DNA of 43,450 nucleotides from Nitrospira sp. (GCA_019636815.1 JAHBWT010000029.1:1-43450); one strand, 5' to 3'. Positions 29,894-39,529 are shown, counted from the first letter of the stretch. Made by a program: numbers and translations. Notes: generated from the sequence alone by a model not told the origin.

Positions 29894-30250
29894 TCAGGCG
29901 GAGAACGATTCTCCGCAGCCGCAGGTCTTGTTGGCGTTCGGATTGAGAAACTTGAAGTTTCCGCCAATCAGGTCCTTTTGGTAATCCAATTGCGTGCCTT
30001 GGAGATAGATCGCGCTCTTGGCGTCGACGATCACTTTCACGTCGTCGATCTCGTAGACTTGATCGTACTGCCCGATCTTGTCATCGAAGTTGATCGTGTA
30101 GCTCAAGCCGGAACAGCCTCCTCCCTTCACCCCAAGGCGTAGCCCGCCTTCTTCGATCCCTTGTACATTGATCAGCCGCTTGACTTCCTTCAACGCCGCG
30201 TCGGTCAGTGAGATGATCGGAGTCTGAGTTTCAACGTTGGTTGTGTCCAT
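29894..30250 (-). CDS. iscA: A-type Fe-S carrier IscA
   Basis: 118 residues. The three conserved cysteines are present: GGGCSGLSY and CGCGESF at the C-terminus. It acts as an iron or cluster carrier between IscU and target proteins. Cotranscribed with iscU (21 bp gap) and hscB. Confidence 0.92.
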   Translation of the reverse strand: MDTTNVETQTPIISLTDAALKEVKRLINVQGIEEGGLRLGVKGGGCSGLSYTINFDDKIGQYDQVYEIDDVKVIVDAKSAIYLQGTQLDYQKDLIGGNFKFLNPNANKTCGCGESFSA

Positions 30251-30271
30251 GGGAAACCCCCTTCGTAAGCG

Positions 30272-30670
30272 TTACTTGGTGTCAACCGGCCGGGCGTCGG
30301 TCTTCTTCTGATAGTCGGTCAAGGCCGCCTTGATGGCATCTTCCGCGAGGACGGAACAGTGAATTTTCACCGGTGGAAGATTCAGCTCTTGAACGATGTC
30401 CGTATTCTTGATCTTCTGGGCTTCCTCAATCGTCTTCCCTTTGAGCCATTCGGTGGCCAGACTGGAACTGGCGATGGCCGAACCGCAGCCGAACGTCTTG
30501 AACTTGGCATCGACGATCGTATCTTCCTGCACTTTGATCTGGAGCTTCATGACGTCGCCGCATTCCGGCGCTCCCACCATCCCGGTGCCGACACCTTCCT
30601 CGTCCTTCTTAAAGCTCCCCATATTACGGGGGTTGTTAAAATGATCGACGACTTTGTCGCTATATGCCAT
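30272..30670 (-). CDS. iscU: Fe-S cluster scaffold IscU
   Basis: 132 residues from the ATG at 30670, with GGAGG 5 nt upstream. Cluster-ligand cysteines lie in PECGDVMKL, TFGCGSAIASS and PPVKIHCSVLAEDA, and the HscA-binding LPPVK motif precedes the last. It receives sulfur from IscS and assembles [2Fe-2S] clusters. Fits the canonical isc order. Confidence 0.93.
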   Translation of the reverse strand: MAYSDKVVDHFNNPRNMGSFKKDEEGVGTGMVGAPECGDVMKLQIKVQEDTIVDAKFKTFGCGSAIASSSLATEWLKGKTIEEAQKIKNTDIVQELNLPPVKIHCSVLAEDAIKAALTDYQKKTDARPVDTK

Positions 30671-30706
30671 GGTGTCCTCCAAAATGTACGGTAGTAAGTA
30701 TCCTCG

Positions 30707-31924
30707 TTAGTGCGCCGCCCACTGCACGGACTTCAAATCCACGCCTTCTTTTGCCATTTCATAGAGCGGAGACATTTCTCGCAACTTGGTCACGATCTCA
30801 ATAACCTTTTTAATCGTGTAGTCAATCTCTTCGTCGGTGTTGAAGCGGCCCAAGCCGAAGCGGATTGACGAGTGAGCGAGCTCCGTTCCGACACCGAGGG
30901 CTCGCAATACATACGAAGGCTCCAAGGTGGCCGACGTGCAAGCCGATCCGGATGACAGGGCGATGTCTTTCATCCCCATGAGCAAGGACTCACCTTCGAC
31001 ATAGGCAAACGAAATGTTGAGGTTCCCCGGCAAGCGGTTCGTCGGATGGCCGTTGAGATAGCTTTCTTCAAGGGCGGCCGTAATGTCGGTCTGGAGGCGG
31101 TCACGCATCTTGCTCAGCCGTGCCGATTCCGTTGCCATCTCCTGTTCGCAGAGTTCACATGCCTTTCCAAATCCAACGATCAATGGGACCGGCAAGGTGC
31201 CGGAACGCATGCCACGTTCATGCCCCCCCCCGTCCATCTGGGCCGCGATCCGAACTCGAGGATTTCTCTTTCGAACGTAGAGCGCTCCGACTCCCTTGGG
31301 ACCGTAGATTTTGTGGGCCGAGAACGACATCAGATCGATACCCATGGCCTGGACATCGACCGGTATTTTCCCGACGCCCTGGGTCGCGTCGCAATGAAAG
31401 AGGATGCCTTTCGCTTTCGCGATCTTTCCGATTTCCTGGATGGGATTGATGGTGCCGATTTCGTTGTTGGCCAGCATGACCGAGATCAAGATCGTCTTAT
31501 CGGTGATGGCAGCCTCCACATCCTGCGGATTCACCATGCCGTATTTATCGACCGGCAGATAGGTCGCGGTCGCCAGCCCTTTGGCTTCAAGGGACTTGGC
31601 CGTATCAAGCACGGCTCGATGTTCCGTGGACGACGTAATGATGTGGGTGCCTTTCTCTTTGTACATCTCCAAGACGCCCTTGAGCGCCAGGTTATCCGAT
31701 TCGGTGGCACCGCTGGTGAAGACGATTTCTTTCGAGTCGGCCTTGATGAGTTTCGCAATCTGTTTTCTGGCTTGCTCCACCGCTTCTTCTGCGGCCCAAC
31801 CAAAGGCGTGGTTGCGACTGGCGGCGTTCCCGAACTTCTCTACGAAATACGGCAGCATGGACTCGAGTACTCGCGGATCCATGGGAGTGGTGGAATGATT
31901 GTCGAGGAAAATAGGAAGCTTCAT
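30707..31924 (-). CDS. iscS: Cysteine desulfurase IscS
   Basis: 405 residues from the ATG at 31924, which overlaps the iscR stop codon as ATGA. The PLP lysine is in [12 protein letters not shown] and the catalytic Cys in [13 protein letters not shown]. Other fold-I PLP signatures ([23 protein letters not shown]) are intact. It mobilises sulfur from cysteine for Fe-S assembly and tRNA thiolation. Cotranscribed with and translationally coupled to iscR. Confidence 0.95.
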   Translation of the reverse strand: MKLPIFLDNHSTTPMDPRVLESMLPYFVEKFGNAASRNHAFGWAAEEAVEQARKQIAKLIKADSKEIVFTSGATESDNLALKGVLEMYKEKGTHIITSSTEHRAVLDTAKSLEAKGLATATYLPVDKYGMVNPQDVEAAITDKTILISVMLANNEIGTINPIQEIGKIAKAKGILFHCDATQGVGKIPVDVQAMGIDLMSFSAHKIYGPKGVGALYVRKRNPRVRIAAQMDGGGHERGMRSGTLPVPLIVGFGKACELCEQEMATESARLSKMRDRLQTDITAALEESYLNGHPTNRLPGNLNISFAYVEGESLLMGMKDIALSSGSACTSATLEPSYVLRALGVGTELAHSSIRFGLGRFNTDEEIDYTIKKVIEIVTKLREMSPLYEMAKEGVDLKSVQWAAH

Positions 31925-32394
31925 CGTTCGACTCCTTGTGTCGAGGGAGATTGAATCGTAATCAAGGGTGTGCCACCCAGCATGTCTCCCAACGTCATGT
32001 TGTTCAGTAACTGATAGATACTGTCCTGAATTTTCAGGAGCGGCGTGCGAATGTTGCAGTGTTCGCGCTGCATACAGAATTCGCCCTCTTTCTCGTGCGA
32101 ACAATCAGTGAGGGCAAGCGGCCCTTCAATACTCTCGAGAATTTGCGCAATGGTGATTTGCCTGGCGCTCCGTGCCAGTAGATAGCCTCCCTTGGGGCCG
32201 TTGTGGCTTTCGATGAAGCCGTTTTTCGAGAGAACCTGGAGAACCTTTGCCAACAATTCCAACGGGATGTTGTATTCTTCCGCGATCTCTTTTGTATTCA
32301 CCACGCGGCCGGGAGTGATATCGCCGAACTGGACCGATGCAATATGTTGTAAGGCCATGAGTGCGTAGTCAGATTTTTTAGAAATCTTCAACAT
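31921..32394 (-). CDS. iscR: Rrf2-family Fe-S regulator IscR
   Basis: 157 residues. An N-terminal winged helix ([12 protein letters not shown], then EIAEEYNIP and [10 protein letters not shown]) is followed by the cluster-binding Cys98, Cys107 and Cys113 (C-x8-C-x5-C), the arrangement of IscR. It senses [2Fe-2S] status and represses the isc operon. A palindrome just upstream is a good candidate for its site. Confidence 0.92.
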   Translation of the reverse strand: MLKISKKSDYALMALQHIASVQFGDITPGRVVNTKEIAEEYNIPLELLAKVLQVLSKNGFIESHNGPKGGYLLARSARQITIAQILESIEGPLALTDCSHEKEGEFCMQREHCNIRTPLLKIQDSIYQLLNNMTLGDMLGGTPLITIQSPSTQGVER

Positions 32395-32399
32395 TCTTA

Positions 32400-32429
32400 T
32401 TGCCGATCAATCTGATCGGAGACTATAAT
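32400..32429 (+). promoter_or_regulatory. Promoter of the ferredoxin gene
   Basis: TTGCCG (32400-32405) and a consensus TATAAT (32424-32429) are 18 nt apart, about 100 nt before the ferredoxin start. The -10 box lies in the centre of the palindrome at 32414-32440. Confidence 0.55.
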
Positions 32430-32440
32430 GATCTCCGATC
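32414..32440. promoter_or_regulatory. Palindromic operator between iscR and fdx, likely IscR site
   Basis: GATCGGAGA (32414-32422) and TCTCCGATC (32432-32440) form a 9-bp inverted repeat with a 9-bp AT-rich centre, of the size of IscR type-1 sites. A further copy of TCTCCGAT lies at 32473-32480, next to the -35 box of the isc promoter. Binding would block the ferredoxin -10 element and the start of the isc transcript. Confidence 0.6.
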
Positions 32441-32455
32441 TAAATGGTCGGATAA

Positions 32456-32485
32456 AGAATAGCATGCAGATTTCTCCGATGTCAA
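32456..32485 (-). promoter_or_regulatory. Promoter of the isc operon
   Basis: On the minus strand TTGACA (32485-32480) and TATTCT (32461-32456) are separated by 18 nt, giving a start near 32449, about 55 nt before the iscR ATG. The palindromic operator is just downstream of the start. Confidence 0.6.
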
Positions 32486-32530
32486 CACGGGAGAGAAGTC
32501 AAACGGCACCGTAGGAAAGGAATTGGAACC

Positions 32531-32947
32531 ATGGGTGGGATCAACCCTTACATTGAAAAGACGGACTATGAGCTTCCGAAAGTATCTTATACCCTCACGT
32601 TTATACAACCGAACGGAGATTCGACCACCGTCACCGTCGATCCGGAGAAGCTTCCCTATGGAGAGACAGGGCTCCCCGGAAGCATTCTGGACATTGCGAT
32701 GGGGCATGGGGTGGATCTGGAACATGTGTGTGGCGGGGTCTGTGCCTGTTCCACGTGTCACGTCATTGTGAAGCAGGGGCTGGACACCTGCAACGAGGGC
32801 ACGGACGATGAGTACGATCAGTTGGATGAAGCGCCCATGACGACGCTTCAGTCACGTTTAGGATGCCAATGTGTGCCTAATGGAACGAAGGATGTCGTCG
32901 TCGAGATCCCAGCCGTCAACAAGAATCTTGTGAGAGAGGGGCACTGA
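32531..32947 (+). CDS. fdx: [2Fe-2S] ferredoxin, ISC/adrenodoxin type
   Basis: 138 residues. Cluster ligands are Cys67, Cys73, Cys76 and Cys112 (C-x5-C-x2-C-x35-C), the spacing of Fdx/adrenodoxin ferredoxins. An N-terminal extension of about 18 residues precedes the fold. It supplies electrons for Fe-S assembly. Unusually for isc, the gene is divergent from the operon, across a shared regulatory palindrome. Confidence 0.92.
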   Translation: MGGINPYIEKTDYELPKVSYTLTFIQPNGDSTTVTVDPEKLPYGETGLPGSILDIAMGHGVDLEHVCGGVCACSTCHVIVKQGLDTCNEGTDDEYDQLDEAPMTTLQSRLGCQCVPNGTKDVVVEIPAVNKNLVREGH

Positions 32948-33042
32948 GACGACCTCGCTCGTCGTCGCCTCGTTCGTCAACCGTTATGGAATGATAAATG
33001 ATAGGCGAGAAGAATCAGACGATGATATCTCCCGAATAGTCT

Positions 33043-33747
33043 TCAGTCGTACGTCTCGACCTTGACTTCCTTTCGATCGTATCCTTGTTCCATGAGATAT
33101 GCACGTAACGGACGCACAAAAGCCTTCGTTCCGCACAGTAAGGGCATTACCTTCGGTTGCTCCTTGAGCAACGACGTGAGCATCGGTAACGTTTTCTCCA
33201 CTGCTTCCACCTCGCCGTTCTGAGCGATCAGGGAAAGGTAACGGAATGAAGCATGCTGCATGGCCAACGTGAGCCATTCCTGATGGAACAGGGCCTCATC
33301 TACGTTCGGGGCCACCGCAATCAGGAGGATCGGAGTTTGGATATTGGAAAAAAACACCTGCTTGAGGATGCATCGCATCGGCACAAGGCCTGTATAGCGA
33401 GCAATCAGTATGAGTTCCCGGTCAAGGGTTTGAGGCAGAACAAAATGCCCATAGGGGCCCGAGAGTAAGAGTTCATCCCCCGACTTCAGTTGGAAGAGAT
33501 AACTGGAGCCAAGCCCACCGGGAACACGATCGAAGACGAGCGTCAGCTCTCCATTAGGCGAAGCAGGGTCGGCCATGGAGTATGCGCGATTGAGCGGTGG
33601 CTTCGGTCCCACCGGTAACTTGAGCGAGACCCATTGTCCTGGTTGGAACGAGATCTTGGTTGTTTGGGGTTTGACCACAAGCCGGCGGACGTGAGGTGTG
33701 AGATCGGTCACTGAAAGCACCGTGGCCGGTTGTGTAGGCTCCGCCAT
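33043..33747 (-). CDS. FNR-type oxidoreductase, FAD- and NAD(P)-binding domains
   Basis: 234 residues. The FAD domain has PGQWVSLKLP and the R-x-Y-S motif in NRAYSMADP, and GPYGHFVLP. The NAD(P) part starts LILIARYTGLVPM, where the normal G-G-x-G reads R-Y-T-G, so nucleotide binding may be weakened. It ends L-C-G-T-K with the C-terminal tail of the family. There is no iron-sulfur domain of its own, so the convergent [2Fe-2S] ferredoxin (stops 95 bp apart) may be its partner (inference). Confidence 0.8.
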   Translation of the reverse strand: MAEPTQPATVLSVTDLTPHVRRLVVKPQTTKISFQPGQWVSLKLPVGPKPPLNRAYSMADPASPNGELTLVFDRVPGGLGSSYLFQLKSGDELLLSGPYGHFVLPQTLDRELILIARYTGLVPMRCILKQVFFSNIQTPILLIAVAPNVDEALFHQEWLTLAMQHASFRYLSLIAQNGEVEAVEKTLPMLTSLLKEQPKVMPLLCGTKAFVRPLRAYLMEQGYDRKEVKVETYD

Positions 33748-33876
33748 GAAGACCTCTTCGCATTCTCTTAGCAGAAGCTGTCAGGAGATGAAAGCACCGG
33801 TGCGATGTGCAAGGATTTTCGCGGCGTGGTATAGATGTCGACGTCGATTACCTGATGGGGAAGGGGCTATATTTGT

Positions 33877-35292
33877 ATGAGCCAAGTCCGTGTCCGATTC
33901 GCTCCCAGTCCGACGGGATTTCTCCACATCGGTGGAGTGCGCACGGCTCTGTTCAATTGGCTTTTTGCGCGTCAGCAACAGGGCATCTTCATCCTGCGCA
34001 TCGAGGATACCGACCAGAGTCGCTCGACGGGTGAATCGATTCAGGCCATCATCGAGGGTATGAAATGGGTCGGCCTTGATTGGGATGAAGGCCCGTTTCG
34101 CCAAACTGAAAGGATGGACCTGTATCGCCAACATGCCATGAAGTTGTTCGAGACCGGGCATGCGTACTGGTGCGTGTGTAAGGCCGAAGAGTTGGAGGCT
34201 CGTCGAAAGGAAGCGGAAGCCAAAGGCCTCTCGCCTCGGTATGACGGCCGCTGTCGAAACGTGGGGTTCGCGAACCCTACGGGAGATGCTGCGCTTCGGT
34301 TCAAGGCCCCGCTAGAGGGGCAGATCGTCGTGGACGATCTCATCAAAGGCAGGATCACCTTCGATAACAGTGCGGCCGATGATCTCATTATTCTCCGATC
34401 CAACGGATATCCGACGTACAACTTTTCGGTCGTGGTCGACGATGCTCTGATGCGCATTACGCATGTGGTGCGGGGAGACGACCATTTGACCAACACGCCA
34501 CGGCAAATTCCGATCTTCGACGCGCTGGGATTTCCCGTCCCGCAGTTCGGCCATTTGCCGATGATTCTCGGCTCGGATAAGGCGCGGCTTTCCAAGCGTC
34601 ATGGTGCGACCTCAATCATGGCCTACAAGGACATGGGGTACCTCCCCGATGCCATGGTCAATTATCTGGTCCGACTCGGCTGGTCGCACGGGGATCAAGA
34701 ACTCTTTACCCGGCGGGAGCTGGTCGAAAAATTTTCCTGGAAGAATGTGCAATCTTCGGCAGCGGTCTTTAATCCTGACAAACTGCTCTGGATCAACGCC
34801 GAATACATCAAATCCAGCTCACCGTCCGAGGTCGCGGAAGCCTTGGTGCCGTTGCTGAACGCGGCGGGATTGCAGGAACAGGTCAGAGCAGTCTCGAAAG
34901 AGTGGCTGGCCCAGGTAGTCGTGCTGGTGAGAGAACGGACCAAGACGTTGGTCGACATGGTGGAGTGGGTGAAGCCTTATTTTGGGCAAGAGGCAACATT
35001 CGAGGTGGAGGCAACCAAGAAATTTCTCACACCAACGACTGCTCCGTTGCTGCAGAAGCTGCTCACGCGCTTCGAGGCGTTTCCCAGCTTTTCTAAACAG
35101 GCTTGGGAAGAGAGTTTTAAGGAGCTCGTCGAGGAAGAAGGTATCAAGATGGGCGCGTTGGCGCAGCCCGTCCGTGTTGCGTTGACCGGGCGAACGGCAA
35201 GTCCGGGGCTCTTCGAGGTGATGGAAGTCTTGGGGCGTGACCGGACTCTCTTTCGCCTCAGAAAAGGGATCGAACGGGCCTCCGCGGGATAA
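33877..35292 (+). CDS. gltX: Glutamyl-tRNA synthetase
   Basis: 471 residues. Class I signatures: HIGGVRTALFNWLFAR (HIGH-type) and ARLSKRHGATS (KMSKS-type). A zinc-binding segment is not obvious. It charges tRNA-Glu. Two tRNA-Gln genes follow 72 bp downstream, and a separate GlnRS gene exists at 37137-38840, so misacylation of tRNA-Gln by this enzyme is not required here. Confidence 0.95.
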   Translation: MSQVRVRFAPSPTGFLHIGGVRTALFNWLFARQQQGIFILRIEDTDQSRSTGESIQAIIEGMKWVGLDWDEGPFRQTERMDLYRQHAMKLFETGHAYWCVCKAEELEARRKEAEAKGLSPRYDGRCRNVGFANPTGDAALRFKAPLEGQIVVDDLIKGRITFDNSAADDLIILRSNGYPTYNFSVVVDDALMRITHVVRGDDHLTNTPRQIPIFDALGFPVPQFGHLPMILGSDKARLSKRHGATSIMAYKDMGYLPDAMVNYLVRLGWSHGDQELFTRRELVEKFSWKNVQSSAAVFNPDKLLWINAEYIKSSSPSEVAEALVPLLNAAGLQEQVRAVSKEWLAQVVVLVRERTKTLVDMVEWVKPYFGQEATFEVEATKKFLTPTTAPLLQKLLTRFEAFPSFSKQAWEESFKELVEEEGIKMGALAQPVRVALTGRTASPGLFEVMEVLGRDRTLFRLRKGIERASAG

Positions 35293-35323
35293 AGTGGTTC
35301 TTCCAGCCAAACCCGCGTCGATC

Positions 35324-35350
35324 TTGACGGAATTGCGATTGATATATTAC
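35324..35350 (+). promoter_or_regulatory. Candidate promoter of the tRNA-Gln pair
   Basis: TTGACG (35324-35329) and TATTAC (35345-35350) with 15-nt spacing, 14 nt before the first tRNA. The short spacer lowers confidence. Confidence 0.35.
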
Positions 35351-35363
35351 TGTGAACCCCGGT

Positions 35364-35437
35364 TGGGGGATCGTCTAGCGGTAGGACGTCAGTCTCTGGA
35401 TCTGACTACCTAGGTTCGATTCCTAGTCCCCCAGCCA
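35364..35437 (+). tRNA. tRNA-Gln (CTG anticodon)
   Basis: 74 nt with encoded CCA. Acceptor stem TGGGGGA/TCCCCCA, D arm GTCTAGCGGTAGGAC, anticodon loop CTCTGGA (anticodon CTG), T arm CTAGGTTCGATTCCTAG. The anticodon stem has a T-T mismatch at its loop end. It is nearly identical to the second copy outside the anticodon arm. Confidence 0.93.
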
Positions 35438-35470
35438 ATTATACTTTCGAAGTCGCATCTCATACCGCGC

Positions 35471-35544
35471 TGGGGGATCGTCTAGCGGTAGGACGCCGGC
35501 CTTTGGAGCCGGCTACCTAGGTTCGATTCCTAGTCCCCCAGCCA
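35471..35544 (+). tRNA. tRNA-Gln (TTG anticodon)
   Basis: 74 nt with encoded CCA; same acceptor, D and T arms as the upstream copy. The anticodon arm is CCGGC-CTTTGGA-GCCGG, giving anticodon TTG. Duplication with a changed anticodon arm is the simplest origin of the pair. Confidence 0.93.
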
Positions 35545-35577
35545 CTTTCTCCCCAGAGAGATGAGTTTCTCATCTGT

Positions 35578-36621
35578 TCACTTCAGCGATGCCATGTCGA
35601 TCACGAACCGATAGCGCACATCACTTCGAATCACCCGTTCATAAGCTTCGTTGACCTGCTGAATGGGGATCAGCTCGATATCTGACTCGATCCGGTGCTG
35701 TGCACAGAAGTCGAGCATTTCCTGCGTTTCCTTGATCCCGCCGATGAGAGAGCCGGCGAGGCGGCGTCGCTTGAAGATGAGCGAGAACGCCTGGACCGGA
35801 GTCGGTTTTTCAGGTGCGCCGACAAGGATCATGGTGCCGTCGGTTTTGAGGAGGTTCAAATAGGTATTGTAATCATGGGGAGCTGAAACGGTGTCGAGGA
35901 TATAGTCAAAGTACCCTTGCAATTTTGTCAAAGTCTGAGGATTGGACGTGACGGCAAAGTTGGCGGCGCCCAATCTCTTCGCGTCTTCCCGCTTTTTCTC
36001 CGATGCACTGAGGACTGTCACCTCGGTTCCCATCGCTTTGGCGATCTTCACCGCCATGTGACCGAGTCCACCGAGGCCAACGACGGCCAGTTTGTGATAG
36101 CGACCGACACCCCACTGCCGCAGAGGGGAGTAAGTCGTAATGCCCGCACAGAGGAGCGGCGCGGCTCCAGCCAATGAGAGGGTTGTGGGAATCCGAAAAA
36201 CGTAGTGCTCATCCACAACGATCTGGCTTGAGTAGCCGCCCCGAGTGATCCGGCCTTCTTTATCCTGACCGCTATAGGTCCAGAGTGTCCCCCCGTCGCA
36301 ATACTGTTCAAGACCTTCGCGGCAGGCTGTACAGGTTCGGCAGGAATCGACAAAGCAGCCGACGCCGGCCCGATCGTCGACTTTGAAGGCCGTGACCGCG
36401 GTACCCACTTGTGCGACGGTTCCGACGATCTCATGCCCGGGTACCATTGGAAACAGGGCGATGCCCCATTCATCACGAGTTTGGTGGATATCCGAGTGAC
36501 AGATGCCGCAATGCGAAATGGTGATCAGGACATCGTGTGGACCGACATCGCGCCGTTCAAACGAAAAGGGCTGCAACTTTTCCTTGACGGCTATCGCCGC
36601 ATAGCCTTTGGTCGGGAGCAT
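35578..36621 (-). CDS. Zinc-dependent alcohol dehydrogenase (cinnamyl-type, YahK-like)
   Basis: 347 residues of the medium-chain dehydrogenase superfamily. The catalytic zinc site is in CGICHSDIHQ and PGHEIVGTV; the structural zinc Cys set is in CFVDSCRTCTACREGLEQYC. The coenzyme motif is VVGLGGLGHMAVKIAKAMG. The family reduces aldehydes with NADPH. It is transcribed on the minus strand, on its own, between the tRNA-Gln pair and yacG. No operator was seen. Confidence 0.9.
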   Translation of the reverse strand: MLPTKGYAAIAVKEKLQPFSFERRDVGPHDVLITISHCGICHSDIHQTRDEWGIALFPMVPGHEIVGTVAQVGTAVTAFKVDDRAGVGCFVDSCRTCTACREGLEQYCDGGTLWTYSGQDKEGRITRGGYSSQIVVDEHYVFRIPTTLSLAGAAPLLCAGITTYSPLRQWGVGRYHKLAVVGLGGLGHMAVKIAKAMGTEVTVLSASEKKREDAKRLGAANFAVTSNPQTLTKLQGYFDYILDTVSAPHDYNTYLNLLKTDGTMILVGAPEKPTPVQAFSLIFKRRRLAGSLIGGIKETQEMLDFCAQHRIESDIELIPIQQVNEAYERVIRSDVRYRFVIDMASLK

Positions 36622-36795
36622 AGGAGGTCTCCTTCCTATAACGCGGATGAAATCTGGAAATTAGCAAGTTTGCCTCGACTTGCCAACGGCAAATGTGTGG
36701 GTCTCTGTCGATGAGAATGCGGACCACTCGCTCGAAGCTGTCGTCGAGTTTCAATCGCGAAGGGAAAGCGCTAGCGCTATCGATTCGTGAATTGC

Positions 36796-37023
36796 TCAGT
36801 GAGACGATGAGTCGTCGGCAGCTTCTTCTCTCTCTTCGTTGTCTTGCTCGCCCGGAGCGAGCGACTCTCGCATGCCTGTCTCGGCTGTGAGCGGCAGACC
36901 CGGAATACGGTATTGCTCGGCGGCCCAGGTTCCCAAATCGGTGACCTGACAACGCTCGCAACAGAATGGACGCCAGGGGTTTCCTTCCCAAGTCGTAGGT
37001 CGGTGGCACAGAGGACACGTCAT
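36796..37023 (-). CDS. yacG: DNA gyrase inhibitor YacG-type zinc protein
   Basis: 75 residues with the YacG zinc finger: C-P-L-C near the start, W-x4-W-R-P-F-C and C-x3-C, followed by DLGTWAAEQYRIPG. The C-terminus is a long acidic tail. The family binds zinc and inhibits gyrase B. Monocistronic here. Confidence 0.85.
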   Translation of the reverse strand: MTCPLCHRPTTWEGNPWRPFCCERCQVTDLGTWAAEQYRIPGLPLTAETGMRESLAPGEQDNEEREEAADDSSSH

Positions 37024-37136
37024 GGAGATAGTGTAGCCTTGTGGCCGGATGAAGAAAAGCCGTGGCGAGGTCGGTCAGTCATGAGGAACCGATCGCGGTC
37101 TGGCCAGACGGAGCGGCCGCTACACCTCAGCAATCA

Positions 37137-38840
37137 TCAGTGCCGGGGCGCCCGCTGCGTTTTCTCAACCCTGGCCCACGCATCCTTGAGCGGCACGGTT
37201 CGGTTGAAAAGGAGAGCCGTTGGCGATGAATCAGGATCGACGCAAAAGTATCCTTGCCGCTCGAACTGAAAGCGGGAACCAGGTGTGGCGGAACAGAGGC
37301 TTGGCTCGACCAAACACCCACTGAGGGTTTCAAGAGACTGAGGGTTGAGGGCCTGAGTCCAGTCATCATCCGGTTGGTTTCTGGACTCGTCGGTGAACAG
37401 AAGCGGGTGGTAGAGACGGACAGTGCTTTTGAGCGCGTGGGAAGCCGACACCCAGTGGACGGTGGCCTTTACTTTGCGCTGTTCTTGTGCGGATCCGCTT
37501 TTCGTTTCAGGATCGTACGTACAATGCAGCTCGGTGACCGTCCCGGTCTGAGGGTCCTTCGTCACGCTCACGCATTTAATTATGTATCCATAGCGGAGCC
37601 GAACTTCACGACCGGGCGCGAGGCGATAAAACTGTTTCGGTGGATCCTCCCGGAAATCGTCGTGCTCGATGTAGAGGGTCCGTGAGAATGGAATCTTCCG
37701 AGTGCCGGCGGCGGTATCTTCAGGGTTATTCACGGCGTCGAGTTCTTCAACGACGCCGTCCGGATAGTTATCGATCACGACCTTCAATGGTCGGAGAACC
37801 GCCATGACGCGCGGCGATCGTTTGTTCAAATCTTCCCGGATGAAGTGTTCGAACAGCTGCATCTCGACGATGGCATCGCGCTTGGCGACCCCGATGTGGT
37901 CGCAAAATGCGCGAATGGCGTCCGGTGTCACGCCTCGGCGACGAAGGCCCTTGATGGTTGGAAGGCGAGGGTCGTCCCAGCCCGCTACCAGTTTCTTAGA
38001 GACCAATTCAAGCAGCCTACGCTTGCTCATGACGGTGGAGGTGAGGTTGAGTCTCGCGAATTCGATTTGTTGCGGGCGATAGGGGGCCTCGGTCTCTGCC
38101 ACAACCCAATCGTACAACGGTCGATGATCCTCAAATTCCAACGTGCAGAGAGAATGGGTGATGCTTTCGATGGCATCGGAGAGGGGGTGTGCGAAATCAT
38201 ACGAGGGATAGATGCACCAAGTGGCTCCCGTTCGGTAATGGGCTGCGTGCCGAATGCGGTAGAGGATGGGATCTCGCAGGTTGATGTTCGGAGATCCCAT
38301 ATCGATGACTGCTCGTAAAACGTGCGTGCCATCGGCAAACTCTCCGGCCCGCATACGTGCAAACAGATCCAGGTTTTCGTCGACAGGCCGACTTCGAAAG
38401 GGGCTGTTGCGACCAGGCTCCGTCAGCGTGCCGCGGTACTCGCGAATGAGGTCGGACGAGAGACTGTCGACATAAGCCTTGCCTTTCTTGATCAGGACCA
38501 CGGCGAAGGCGTACAGCTGCTCGAAGTAATCCGAGGCATAGAACATCTTCCCCTTCCAATCAAACCCCAGCCATCGGATGTCTTCCTGAATGGCCTGGAC
38601 ATATTCAGGGTCCTCGGTGGTGGGATTAGTATCGTCGAACCGCAGATGACAGGCTCCGTCCGGTGTTTCGTCGGCGATTCCAAAATTCAGTACCATGGAT
38701 TTGGCATGTCCGATGTGGAGGTACCCGTTGGGTTCGGGCGGAAATCGTGTGGTGACACGGCCACCGTGTTTGCCGGCCGCACGGTCAGCGTTGACGATAT
38801 CTCGAATAAAATTCGATGAGGTTGTGGATTCGGAAGCCAT
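37137..38840 (-). CDS. glnS: Glutaminyl-tRNA synthetase
   Basis: 567 residues from the ATG at 38840. Signatures include [15 protein letters not shown] (HIGH-type), [11 protein letters not shown] (KMSKS-type) and the anticodon-binding beta-barrel C-terminal domain. It charges tRNA-Gln directly, in agreement with the tRNA-Gln pair 1.6 kb away. No Shine-Dalgarno site is obvious, and longer starts are possible. Confidence 0.94.
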   Translation of the reverse strand: MASESTTSSNFIRDIVNADRAAGKHGGRVTTRFPPEPNGYLHIGHAKSMVLNFGIADETPDGACHLRFDDTNPTTEDPEYVQAIQEDIRWLGFDWKGKMFYASDYFEQLYAFAVVLIKKGKAYVDSLSSDLIREYRGTLTEPGRNSPFRSRPVDENLDLFARMRAGEFADGTHVLRAVIDMGSPNINLRDPILYRIRHAAHYRTGATWCIYPSYDFAHPLSDAIESITHSLCTLEFEDHRPLYDWVVAETEAPYRPQQIEFARLNLTSTVMSKRRLLELVSKKLVAGWDDPRLPTIKGLRRRGVTPDAIRAFCDHIGVAKRDAIVEMQLFEHFIREDLNKRSPRVMAVLRPLKVVIDNYPDGVVEELDAVNNPEDTAAGTRKIPFSRTLYIEHDDFREDPPKQFYRLAPGREVRLRYGYIIKCVSVTKDPQTGTVTELHCTYDPETKSGSAQEQRKVKATVHWVSASHALKSTVRLYHPLLFTDESRNQPDDDWTQALNPQSLETLSGCLVEPSLCSATPGSRFQFERQGYFCVDPDSSPTALLFNRTVPLKDAWARVEKTQRAPRH

Positions 38841-38940
38841 TGGGAAGTTTTCTGCAACGAACCACGTCCGGTCGGGCGGACCGGCGAAGAACACAAGGAA
38901 GTTCTACCATAGTCTGGGTGATGGGAGGAATGGGGGATCT

Positions 38941-39366
38941 CTATGCCGATGGTGCGGCGGTAGAAGGGCGCGTCGGGGGCATGACGCTGAAATCCTTTTG
39001 CGCGATGAGACGACCTTCCATTCGGAGCCGGAATTCATATCGACCCGGTGCGGGAAAGATCAACAGGGGGACATTAATCCCGAAGTCCGCAATCTGGAGG
39101 CGATCGCCGATTTCAATGTTCGGAAGCGTGGCTCGACAGACGAGTTGCTCCGAGTTGAGGTAGATCAAATCGATATCGAAATGATAGAGGCCCTCCGCGT
39201 CGGTTAAGCAGAAGTAGAGGCCCATCTGCTGATGCTGAAAGGGAAATGAGGGCGCCTGCAGATGGGTGAAAATTCCGATCAGACTTTTCTTTTTCGTCAA
39301 ACTGTCTTCGATCACCTGGTCGCAGACGAGAAACGCCTGTACCGTAGGTTTTGGAATGTCGGTCAT
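38941..39366 (-). CDS. DUF6941 family protein
   Basis: 141 residues. The opening QAFLVCDQVIED and KKKSLIGIFTHL are characteristic of DUF6941; the body is a beta sandwich with LPNIEIGDRLQIADFGI and PGRYEFRLRMEG, ending in a Pro/Ala-rich tail. No function is known. Divergence from other genes is unremarkable; it is upstream of glnS on the same strand (100 bp). Confidence 0.7.
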   Translation of the reverse strand: MTDIPKPTVQAFLVCDQVIEDSLTKKKSLIGIFTHLQAPSFPFQHQQMGLYFCLTDAEGLYHFDIDLIYLNSEQLVCRATLPNIEIGDRLQIADFGINVPLLIFPAPGRYEFRLRMEGRLIAQKDFSVMPPTRPSTAAPSA

Positions 39367-39529
39367 GTCTCTATTCTAGGGGTAACGAATGGGAACGGCC
39401 ACACCGTTCTCGTTTTTCGCGGAAGCGAAGAGATGACTGTGGGGCCCTCAGGGCCACTCATGCGCCTGAGCTGAATCCATCACGGCCCCTGAAATGGGCT
39501 CACGCATCTTCGCCGGGCGGTGAATCCGC

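Noticed and set aside
32948-33000. Hairpin GACGAC...GTCGTC after the ferredoxin gene
   Set aside because: No T-run follows, so it is not supported as a terminator.
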